The position numbers and the translations under genes are program-made. Shown here in pieces: positions 1-5,452 of a stretch of DNA of 5,973 nucleotides; the stretch's first letter is position 1; every line of letters starts with the position of its first letter. Under the pieces are notes generated by a model. That model was not told where the DNA came from, did no database searches, and saw nothing but the letters and a program-made list of their open reading frames with translations. This stretch comes from Burkholderia gladioli (GTDB taxonomy: Bacteria; Pseudomonadota; Gammaproteobacteria; Burkholderiales; Burkholderiaceae), in the NCBI GenBank assembly GCA_009914575.1, contig WNEB01000107.1, forward strand, positions 1 to 5,973, written 5' to 3'.

Positions 1-2
1 GC

Positions 3-185
3 GTGAGTGGCCGGGTCCATCGCTATCGCGACGCCGACATGGCGATGCGCTGGGCGGCCACCGGTTTCCTGGAAGCGGAGAAGCGCTTCCGCAAGCTCGG
101 TGGTGCCAACGACCTCTGGATCCTCGCCGTCGCCCTGCATCGATCACTCGAAAAACGCGTTGACCATGATCGGAAGTCTGCCTAA
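3..185 (+). pseudogene. 3' end of an IS256/mutator-type transposase (partial at window edge)
   Basis: A frame open from the window edge ends at TAA (183-185). The last 60 residues include a charged helix, DMAMRWAATGFLEAEKRFRK, followed by a short hydrophobic stretch, LWILAVAL. An RW-AA-FLEAEK-FR-type helix followed by a leucine-rich stretch is, from memory, typical of the extreme C-terminus of IS256 (mutator) family transposases, which catalyse cut-and-paste or copy-out transposition. The DDE catalytic residues would lie upstream and are not in the window, so I cannot say whether the element is complete. It is the only plus-strand coding piece in the left half, and its stop lies about 50 bases beyond the 3' end of tRNA-His, which is transcribed towards it. 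I could not recognise a terminal inverted repeat between 186 and 236. An unrelated protein end remains possible. Confidence 0.55.
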
Positions 186-201
186 TCTATGAAACCCCGC
201 C

Positions 202-228
202 GTCCCAACCTTCAACTACGAATGGGAC
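202..228 (-). terminator. possible hairpin terminator downstream of tRNA-His
   Basis: Six-base arms GTCCCA and TGGGAC enclose an inner TTC/GAA pairing with a small bulge. The structure starts about 9 bases after the encoded CCA of tRNA-His in the direction of transcription. It is followed on the minus strand by GGCGGGGTTTCAT, which has only a short T run. Position fits a tRNA terminator, but the weak U-tract and imperfect stem make this tentative. Confidence 0.35.
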
Positions 229-236
229 ACCGCCCT

Positions 237-313
237 TGGGGTGGCTGACGGGACTCGAACCCGCGACAACAGGAATCACAATCCTGGACTCTACCAACTG
301 AGCTACAGCCACC
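237..313 (-). tRNA. tRNA-His(GTG), CCA encoded
   Basis: The minus strand folds into a complete cloverleaf. The acceptor stem is GTGGCTG paired with CAGCCAC. The D stem is GCTC/GAGT with one G-U, and the D loop contains AGTTGGTA. The anticodon stem CAGGA/TCCTG carries the loop TTGTGAT, with anticodon GTG at 279-277. The T stem is GCGGG/CCCGT with a TTCGAGT loop. The extra 5' G at 313 (G-1) opposite discriminator C73 at 240 is the identity element of histidine tRNA, read by HisRS. CCA is encoded at 239-237. The gene decodes CAC and CAU codons. It lies 93 bases downstream of dusA on the same strand and has its own promoter in the gap. No mismatches suggest decay. Confidence 0.98.
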
Positions 314-369
314 GTTGTTACTACCTACATCTGCTTCGTTGCCGTTGTGTTTCAGCAGCTAAGATTGAG

Positions 370-398
370 ATTATATGAACAGAATCTCCCCTTGTCCA
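370..398 (-). promoter_or_regulatory. sigma70-type promoter of tRNA-His
   Basis: On the minus strand, TGGACA (398-393) lies 17 bases before a perfect TATAAT (375-370). This gives one mismatch over both hexamers with ideal spacing. Transcription would start near 363, about 50 bases before the mature tRNA 5' end, which is usual for a tRNA precursor trimmed by RNase P. The promoter lies wholly between the dusA stop codon and the tRNA, so the tRNA need not depend on dusA read-through. Confidence 0.8.
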
Positions 399-406
399 GC
401 CCCTTT

Positions 407-1402
407 TTAAAAATTTTCGACAGGGGCCGTCAGATGGGCGCGCGCCTCGGCAAAAATCGTCGCGACGTCGCCGCGCGCGAGGCGCGTGCTGTCCGACAGC
501 ACGCGCCGCCTGCCGCGCGCACCGTGCACGCCGCGATACAACCCGAGCGCGTGGCGCACGATCGCGCCGAGGTAGGTGCCGCGCGCGATCTCGTCGGCGC
601 AGTAGGCGATCAGGCGATCCTCGATCTCCTCGCGCGTCGGCGCGGGACCGGTCGCGCCATAGAAACGCGCATCGACCTCGGCCAGCACGTATGGGTTGTG
701 ATATGCCTCGCGACCGAGCATCACGCCGTCGACATGCCGAAGATGCGTTTCGGCTTCGTCGAGCGTCGTGATGCCGCCGTTGATGATGATTTCGAGCTCG
801 GGAAAATCGCGCTTGAGTTGATAGGCGTAGTCGTACTTGAGCGGCGGAATCTCGCGGTTTTCCTTCGGCGAGAATCCTTTCAGGATCGCGTTGCGCGCGT
901 GCACGATGAACACCTCGCAGCCCGCCTCGGCGATCGTGCCGACGAAATCGCGCACGAACGCGTAGTCCTCCACGGCATCGACGCCGATGCGGTGCTTGAC
1001 CGTCACCGGCACCGACACCGCATCGCGCATCGCCTTCACGCAATCGGCCACGAGCGCCGGCTCGTTCATCAGGCAGGCGCCGAAGGCGCCGCGCTGCACG
1101 CGCTCGGACGGGCAGCCGCAATTCAGGTTGATTTCGTCGTAGCCCCAGGTTTCGCCGAGTTTGGCCGACTTCGCGAGATCGTCGCGTTTGCTGCCGCCCA
1201 ACTGCAGCGCGACGGGCGCCTCGTCGGGCGTGAACGCGAGGTGGCGCGCGACGTCGCCGTGCATCAGCATCAGCGCGCCGGTCGTGACCATTTCCGTGTA
1301 GAGCCAGGTGTGGCGCGAAATCGACCGGTGCAGCGACCGGCAATGGCGGTCGGTCCAGTCCATCATCGGCGCGACGGCGACGCGCCGGGGCGTTGCTTTC
1401 AT
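407..1402 (-). CDS. dusA: tRNA-dihydrouridine synthase A (DusA)
   Basis: This 331-residue FMN enzyme uses NADPH to reduce specific uridines in the tRNA D-loop (U20/U20a for DusA) to dihydrouridine in the cytoplasm. The N-terminal VAVAPMMDWTD motif starts the TIM barrel. INLNCGCPS (residues 91-99) carries the catalytic Cys97. VKHRIG (135-140) and VHAR (167-170) supply the conserved Lys and His. NGGIT (208-212) and the GVMLGREAY segment (226-234) bind the FMN phosphate, and a helical tRNA-binding C-terminal domain follows. Length matches E. coli DusA. I chose the ATG at 1402 because AGGAAG lies 5 bases upstream and the protein then begins as in known homologues. The same frame is open up to 1564, but that extension lacks family similarity. 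The gene appears fully intact, unlike ssuDCB nearby. dusA is a known integration site for a family of integrative elements, but no integrase is visible here. Confidence 0.96.
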   Translation of the reverse strand: MKATPRRVAVAPMMDWTDRHCRSLHRSISRHTWLYTEMVTTGALMLMHGDVARHLAFTPDEAPVALQLGGSKRDDLAKSAKLGETWGYDEINLNCGCPSERVQRGAFGACLMNEPALVADCVKAMRDAVSVPVTVKHRIGVDAVEDYAFVRDFVGTIAEAGCEVFIVHARNAILKGFSPKENREIPPLKYDYAYQLKRDFPELEIIINGGITTLDEAETHLRHVDGVMLGREAYHNPYVLAEVDARFYGATGPAPTREEIEDRLIAYCADEIARGTYLGAIVRHALGLYRGVHGARGRRRVLSDSTRLARGDVATIFAEARAHLTAPVENF

Positions 1403-1562
1403 CGAATCTTCCTGCTGAATCAATATCGTGAGTTCGGGTTGCGCCCGGGCCGGCACCGTCGTTCTGATGGTTTTGTGGGCGCGGGCCGGCAGCGCGATGC
1501 AGCCGGAGCGGATGCGGCAGAGGGTCGGAGCGTTTCGATCCCGCGCATCGGTCAAGGGCGAC

Positions 1563-1568
1563 ATTATA
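1563..1568 (-). promoter_or_regulatory. candidate -10 element of the dusA promoter
   Basis: A perfect TATAAT on the minus strand (1568-1563, context CTTATAATG) lies about 160 bases upstream of the chosen dusA start. It sits just downstream, in the direction of transcription, of the terminator that closes the preceding small-gene unit. The -35 position about 17 bases upstream reads GGGCAG, a poor match, so the promoter may be weak or activator-dependent. It would give a leader of about 155 bases. I recognise no riboswitch in that leader. Confidence 0.45.
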
Positions 1569-1607
1569 AGGCGGCGTGCGCGACGCTGCCCGGGCCCCGG
1601 AAATGCA

Positions 1608-1637
1608 AAAGCCGCCGGAGCCCGCTCCGGCGGCTTT
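1608..1637 (-). terminator. Rho-independent terminator of the small-gene unit
   Basis: A perfect 14-base inverted repeat (AAAGCCGCCGGAGC and GCTCCGGCGGCTTT) is separated by two bases, so the real loop is about six bases. On the minus strand the stem is followed by a TTTTGCATTT tract. It lies 60 bases after the stop of the 86-residue gene, so it ends leftward transcription of the two small genes before the dusA promoter. On the plus strand the downstream T tract is weaker and no plus-strand gene needs it. Confidence 0.85.
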
Positions 1638-1698
1638 CATTCCCGCACCGGCCCCGCCAATCAGGCGCCCGGTCGTCAAATCGACACGCCATCGGCGC

Positions 1699-1959
1699 TC
1701 ACGCCGCCCTGGCCCCCCGCAACTCGCGATCCACCGCGCCGCGCGCCATCGACATCACCTGATCGACCACGTTGCGCTCGCTGAGCCGCACGCCGTCGAC
1801 ATGCACGAGCCGCCAGCCTATCACCTCGGCATCGCCGAACAACACGCGGTAATAGGCCTTCTCGCCGGCGCCGACCTGTTCGGTCTTCACCTCGAGCCGA
1901 TAAGCGTTGTACTCCTCGACATACGCGTCGAGGCTGTGTCCAATCGAAATCGTATCCAT
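1699..1959 (-). CDS. conserved-looking hypothetical protein, 86 aa
   Basis: I do not recognise this protein. It is a small soluble protein with no signal peptide or membrane segment. It reads as a mixed alpha/beta fold: strand-like stretches (YRLEVKTEQV, AYYRVLFGDAEVIGWRLVHVDGV) are followed by a C-terminal helix (ERNVVDQVMSMARGAVDREL). The start is decided by GGAGG at 1970-1966, which is six bases from the ATG at 1959. The two upstream ATGs in frame (1965 and 2001) are too close to that ribosome binding site or overlap the preceding gene. It lies 38 bases after the stop of the 65-residue gene, is probably co-transcribed with it, and is followed by a strong terminator. Codon use is GC-rich like its neighbours and the frame is clean. 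No function can be assigned. Confidence 0.75.
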   Translation of the reverse strand: MDTISIGHSLDAYVEEYNAYRLEVKTEQVGAGEKAYYRVLFGDAEVIGWRLVHVDGVRLSERNVVDQVMSMARGAVDRELRGARAA

Positions 1960-1965
1960 TTTCAT

Positions 1966-1970
1966 CCTCC
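1966..1970 (-). promoter_or_regulatory. Shine-Dalgarno site that decides the 86-aa gene start
   Basis: A perfect GGAGG lies exactly six bases before the ATG at 1959. An alternative in-frame ATG (1965-1963) directly abuts it and so cannot be its target. Confidence 0.75.
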
Positions 1971-1997
1971 CGACCCTAAGCAATCCGATCAAATCGA

Positions 1998-2195
1998 TCA
2001 ATCAAACTCTTCAGGCAACGCCGTTCTGCCGTCTTCGGTCAGTTCTGCGCGCCCCGGGCGGCTCTGATACACGTAGCCGTCATTCTGCAGCGCGTCGACC
2101 AGCGCTCCGAACTGCGCCGGCACCGGATACCCGGCGCCGAACCGGTCGACCCACTTCAACGCTTCTATTGCATCGGGACTGAGTGCGGGGACCAT
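1998..2195 (-). CDS. small hypothetical protein, 65 aa, possibly winged-helix-like
   Basis: I do not recognise this protein as a named family. The stretch LVDALQNDGYVYQSRPGRAELTEDGRTAL has the pattern of a recognition helix, a two-strand wing and a terminal helix, as in the C-terminal half of small winged-helix proteins (compare the LTEKGR motif of MarR-like regulators). This is a resemblance only; the protein is too short for a full regulator. The ATG at 2195 has GGAGAGAG (2206-2199) three bases upstream, an acceptable but close ribosome binding site. A promoter candidate lies at 2227-2256. The gene is the first of a probable two-gene unit with the 86-residue gene. It is intact, acidic at its C-terminus, and without a signal or membrane segment. 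Confidence 0.65.
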   Translation of the reverse strand: MVPALSPDAIEALKWVDRFGAGYPVPAQFGALVDALQNDGYVYQSRPGRAELTEDGRTALPEEFD

Positions 2196-2226
2196 CGACT
2201 CTCTCCGCGGTGAAGGAAATCCGATC

Positions 2227-2256
2227 CTAGCACTGAAAAATGAAAATCAATGTCAA
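2227..2256 (-). promoter_or_regulatory. candidate promoter of the two small genes
   Basis: On the minus strand a perfect TTGACA (2256-2251) is followed 18 bases later by TGCTAG (2232-2227), a weaker -10. The spacer is T-rich. Transcription would start near 2220, about 25 bases before the 65-residue gene. The -35 is embedded in a short AT-rich stretch with a repeated TCAATG (plus strand), which could hold an operator. The stretch is clearly AT-rich against the GC-rich surroundings, which supports a regulatory role. Confidence 0.5.
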
Positions 2257-2274
2257 TGATTGCTTCATAACGTA

Positions 2275-2308
2275 AGAGGCGGGCAACACTTTCGCGTTGC
2301 CCGCCTCT
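2275..2308 (-). terminator. hairpin terminator at the end of the ssu operon
   Basis: A perfect 13-base inverted repeat (AGAGGCGGGCAAC and GTTGCCCGCCTCT) encloses an eight-base loop. It lies 32 bases after the ssuF stop, in the direction of transcription. The following minus-strand sequence is TTACGTTATG, so the U-tract is poor. Location and stem strength still make transcription termination or 3'-end protection the best reading. Confidence 0.65.
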
Positions 2309-2339
2309 CCGGATGCCGCTGCGACCCGCCGGGCGGGCA

Positions 2340-2555
2340 TCAGAGACGCGCGATCGACACCTCGGTGGACTTCACCAGCGCGACCACTTCAGCGCCGACC
2401 TTCAGCTCCAGTTCGTCGACCGAGCGCGTCGTGATAACCGACGTCACGATGCCGAACGGCGTATCCACGTCGACCTCGGACACCACCGGCCCGCGGATGA
2501 TTTCCTTGACCTTGCCCTTGAACTGGTTGCGTACGTTGATGGCGATGATGCTCAT
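2340..2555 (-). CDS. ssuF: TOBE/Mop-type molybdopterin-binding protein (SsuF-like)
   Basis: A 71-residue single-domain protein of the TOBE/Mop molbindin type: [14 protein letters not shown] at the start, [11 protein letters not shown] in the middle, and a closing [19 protein letters not shown]. Family members bind molybdate or similar oxyanions, usually as oligomers, in the cytoplasm. In Pseudomonas putida the ssuEADCBF operon ends with such a gene, ssuF, and the same position after ssuB here supports the name. What it does for sulfonate growth is not settled. The ATG at 2555 has GGAG (2569-2566) ten bases upstream. The gap to the ssuB stop is 45 bases. The frame is clean, in striking contrast with ssuB, ssuC and ssuD upstream, and a hairpin terminator follows. 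The ModE/ModC-type TOBE family is the alternative general label. Confidence 0.85.
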   Translation of the reverse strand: MSIIAINVRNQFKGKVKEIIRGPVVSEVDVDTPFGIVTSVITTRSVDELELKVGAEVVALVKSTEVSIARL

Positions 2556-2600
2556 GTTGGTATGGCTCCGAAATTATCAGTCGATGGAGGCTGGGCAGCG

Positions 2601-3448
2601 TCAGACGGCCCAACGGATACGGGTTGCGGGGGCGGGCGGCACGGTCTGGTCGAGCGCGATCTTGCCGGATTCGATCAGCAGGATCCGGTCGCCGAGCGCC
2701 ACCGCCTCCTCCTGCACGTCGTGCGTCACGAGCAGCGCGGTGAAGCGATGCCAGCGCCAGAGGCGTTCGATCAGCGCATGCATTTCGATTCGCGTCAGCG
2801 CGTCGAGCGCGTCGAGCGCGCCGAGCGGCTCGTCGAGCAGCAGCAGTTGCGGTCGATGCACGAGCGCGCGGGCCAGCGCCACGCGCTGGCGCTGGCCGCC
2901 TGATAGTTGCGCGGGCCAGTCGTTGGCGCGCTCGAGCAGGCCGACCTCGTTCAGCACGGCGCGCGCGTCCTCGCGCGAGCGACGACCGAGGCCGAGCATC
3001 ACGTTCTGCAGCACGGTCTTCCACGGCAGCAGCCGCGCGTCCTGGTACATGATCCGCGTGTCGAGCGTCTCGCCGGTTTCGCTGCGCTTCAGCAGCGTGC
3101 CGTCGGTCGGCTTTTCGAGCCCGGCGATCAGCCGCAGCAGCGTGGACTTGCCGCAGCAGCGTGGACTTGCCGCAGCCGCTGCGCCCAACGATCGCCACGA
3201 AGCTACCGCGCTCGATCGACAGATCGAAATCGCTGAGCACGGCGCGCTCGCCGTAACGCTTGCCGACCTTGCGCAGTTCGACCGAATGATCGCCGCCGCG
3301 TCAGCGGCACGACGTGGCCGCCGGCGTCGCGCTCGAGCACGGTCGCGTCCTGGCGGGCAGCATCCTCGGTGCGCGACTGCGCCAGCTTGGCATCGATGTC
3401 GGCGCCGGCGATCGGACCGTAATGGTTGTTGAGCGTGGACGCATTCAT
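2601..3448 (-). pseudogene. ssuB: broken ssuB: aliphatic sulfonate ABC transporter ATPase
   Basis: SsuB is the cytoplasmic ATPase that drives alkanesulfonate import through SsuC. The start at 3448 is fixed by an ATGA overlap with the ssuC stop. Three reading frames carry one protein. Frame one holds an N-terminal extension of about 51 residues ([11 protein letters not shown] to [10 protein letters not shown]). Frame two runs from [15 protein letters not shown] to Walker [10 protein letters not shown]. Frame three has LIAGLEKP, the Q-loop ([11 protein letters not shown]), the signature LSGGQRQR, Walker B LLLLDEP and the H-loop LLVTHD, and ends IRWAV. The first break is a net +1 (or -2) near 3291-3300. 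The second is the 19-bp tandem duplication at 3132-3169. Two in-frame duplications follow (DAL at 2801-2818, one Glu at 2705-2713). Unrepaired, translation ends at 3203 after 81 residues with no ATPase motif. The repaired length is about 275 aa. The C-terminal region before IRWAV also looks short for the family. Confidence 0.9.
3132..3169. repeat. 19-bp perfect tandem duplication inside ssuB
   Basis: The unit CCGCAGCAGCGTGGACTTG occurs twice without mismatch (3132-3150 and 3151-3169). It is followed by CCGCAGC (3170-3176), the first seven bases of the unit. On the coding strand it duplicates the codons for GKSTLLR at the Walker A motif. Nineteen is not a multiple of three, so the frame shifts. 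The flanking seven-base homology is the expected substrate for replication slippage. Removing one copy restores [17 protein letters not shown]. Confidence 0.97.
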
Positions 3449-4261
3449 GACTTGGCTCCCGGTTGATACCCGGGGTGCCAGCGCAGCGTCGCGCGTTCGA
3501 GCCACTTCGCGAGCACGTCGGCCAGCTTGCCGAGCACCGCGTACAGCAGGATGCCGACCACCACCACGTCGGTTTGCAGGAATTCGCGGGCGTTCATCGT
3601 CATGTAGCCGATGCCCGACTGCGCGGAGATCGTCTCGGCGACGATCAGCATCACCCACATCAGGCCGAGCGCGAAACGCACGCCCACCAGGATCGACGGC
3701 AGCGCGCCGGGCAGGATCACGTCGCGATACAGCGCGAAGCCCTTCACGCCGTAGCTCTTGGCCATCTCGATCAGGTTCGCGTCGACCGAGCGGATGCCGT
3801 GATAGGTATTGATGTAGATCGGAAAGAACACGCCGAGCGACACAAGGAACAGCTTGGCCTTCTCGTCGATGCCGAACCAGAGGATCACGAGCGGAATCAT
3901 CGCCAGCGCGGGGATGTTGCGGATCATCTGGATGGTCGAGTCGAGCGCCACCTCGGCGGCCTTCGAGATACCGGTGGCCAGGCCGAGCACGAGGCCCATG
4001 CCGCCGCCGATCGCGAAGCCCACCAGCGCGCGCCAGGTGCTGACCTTGACGTTCGCCCACATGTCGCCCGACTCGATCAGCGACCACGCGGCGCGCACCA
4101 CGGCGAGCGGCTCGGGCAGCACGCGCGTCGACAGCGCGCCGGCGCGCGCGGCCAGTTTCCCACGCGATCACGAGGCCGAACGGCACGAGCCAGGGCGCGA
4201 TGGCGCGCCAGCCGCGGCGTGCTACGCCGCGTCCCGCACGCTGGAGAGTCGGAGTTGCCAT
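3445..4261 (-). pseudogene. ssuC: broken ssuC: aliphatic sulfonate ABC transporter permease
   Basis: SsuC is the inner-membrane channel of the sulfonate importer. The ATG at 4261 has GGAGGA (4273-4268) six bases upstream and lies 16 bases after the ssuD stop. The first 35 residues include a membrane segment (WLVPFGLVIAW) and are in one frame. The rest, from LAARAGALSTRVLPEPL to the stop, is in another. The shift is explained by one extra base in the TTT at 4156-4158 (plus strand). Repaired, the protein is 271 aa, near E. coli SsuC (263 aa), with several membrane segments and the EAA loop (EMAKSYGVKGFALYRDVILP) that docks on SsuB. Unrepaired, the start frame does not stop inside ssuC. It runs through the gene and into the ssuB N-terminus in frame, giving a meaningless 352-residue product ending at 3203. 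A restart at an internal GTG (4122) would make a 225-residue protein lacking the first membrane segment. The stop overlaps the ssuB start by four bases (ATGA). Confidence 0.88.
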
Positions 4262-4277
4262 GTCGATTCCTCCGCGC

Positions 4278-5441
4278 TCAGCTCTGGCTCGCCTGCGGCG
4301 TGTAGTGATTGCCGATCACCTCGCCGAACGGGCCGGACAGCGGACCGGCGCGGCGCGTGTTGGTGGTGCCCTTGATCAGCGGGGAACACCAGCTCGGCGA
4401 AGCGGTACGACTCCTCCAGATGCGGATAGCCCGACAGAATGAAGGTGTCGATGCCGAGCGCGGCGTATTTGCGCATCCGTTCGGCCACCTGCTCGGCGGT
4501 GCCGGACCAGCGCGGTGCCGGCACCGCCGAGCACGAGGCCCAGCCCGCCCACAGGTTCGGATAGATAGACCTCCAGTTCCTTGCGCGAGCCGCGCTTGCC
4601 GCCGTGCAGCGCGGCCATGCGGCGCTGCCCTTCGGAATCCATCTTCGCGAATGACTGCTGCGCGCGGGCGACCGTGGCGTCGTCGAGGCGGCTGATCAGC
4701 TTGTCGGCGTCGGCCCAGGCCCTCTTCCTCGGTTTCGCGCACGATCACGTGCAGGCGGATCCCGAACTTGATCTGGCGACCGCGCGCCTCGGCGCGGGCG
4801 CGGATGTCGGCGATCTTCTTCGCGACGGCCTCGGGCGGTTCGCCCCAGGTCAGATAGGTGTCGATATGATCGGTCGCGATCGCGTGCGCGACCGGCGACG
4901 AGCCGCCGAACCACAGCGGCGGATGCGGCGTCTGCACCGACGGGTAAAGCAGCTTGCCGCCCTTCGATTGCAGATGCTTGCCATTGAAGTCGATCGACTG
5001 GCCGTCGTGCGACTTGGCGAGCAGGTCGCGCCAGATATGCAGGAATTCGTCGGTGATTTCGTAGCGCGTGTCGTGGTCGACGAACACGCCGTCGCCCTCG
5101 AGCTCGGCGATGTCGCCGCCCGTCACCACGTTGATCAGCAGCCGGCCTTCCGACATCCGGTCGAACGTGGCGGCCATGCGCGCCGACAGAGCCGGGGACG
5201 ACAGGCCCGGGCGCACCGCGACCAGGAATTTCAGGCGCTTGGTGGTCGGAATCAGGCTCAATGCGACCACCCAGGCGTCCTCGCAGGAGCGGTCGGTCGG
5301 CAGCAACACGCCGTCGTAGCCGAGCGTATCGACCGAGGTGGCGATCTGACGGAAGTAGTCGTAATCGACCGCACGCGCGCCGTCGGAGGTGCCGAGATAG
5401 CGGCTGTCGCCGTGCGTCGGAATAAACCAGAACACATTCAT
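4278..5441 (-). pseudogene. ssuD: ssuD with five indels: alkanesulfonate monooxygenase, scrambled centre
   Basis: SsuD is the cytoplasmic FMNH2-dependent monooxygenase that cleaves alkanesulfonates to aldehyde and sulfite. The ATG at 5441 has AGGAG (5452-5448) six bases upstream. Residues 1-240 are normal ([22 protein letters not shown] with Cys53, [22 protein letters not shown]). Indels then follow: +1 at 4720-4722, +4 (duplicated CTAT) at 4561-4568, -1 near 4543-4545, +1 at 4504-4505 and +1 at 4381-4384. The missing pieces are visible in other frames: [19 protein letters not shown], then PNLWAG, then [12 protein letters not shown], then [10 protein letters not shown] to RFAELVF. The last 34 residues ([11 protein letters not shown] to ASQS) are back in frame. 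The indels sum to +6, so the start frame stays open to the true stop as a 387-residue product whose residues 241-353 are nonsense. Repaired length is 385 aa (E. coli 381). The family's C-terminal active-site residues lie in the lost part, so activity is very unlikely. Confidence 0.9.
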
Positions 5442-5452
5442 TTGCTGCTCCT

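Noticed and set aside
399..427. GCCCCT/AGGGGC inverted repeat around the dusA stop as a terminator
   Set aside because: Six-base arms with a long loop that contains the stop codon and no U-tract. It overlaps the -35 region of the tRNA-His promoter and is probably coincidental.
1403..1564. N-terminal extension of DusA from an upstream ATG at 1564
   Set aside because: The first 54 residues lack family similarity and would start inside the -10 region. The ATG at 1402 has a good ribosome binding site.
321..1762. Long open frames of 452 and 471 codons on both strands across dusA
   Set aside because: They are arginine- and alanine-rich mirror or shifted frames of dusA caused by high GC. The DusA frame contains every family motif.
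3132..3176. The 19-bp repeat as a phase-variation switch for sulfonate uptake
   Set aside because: Loss of one copy would restore only one of several independent breaks in ssuB, with further breaks in ssuC and ssuD. Two copies is also far below the repeat number of typical switches.
2260..3432. A 390-codon plus-strand frame opposite ssuF and ssuB
   Set aside because: Serine- and arginine-rich antisense shadow without a convincing ribosome binding site or family motif. The minus strand carries clear ABC ATPase motifs.
3203..4261. A 352-residue open frame covering ssuC and the ssuB start
   Set aside because: Only its first 35 residues and last section match real genes. The middle is the wrong frame of ssuC, so it is a product of the frameshift, not a fusion gene.
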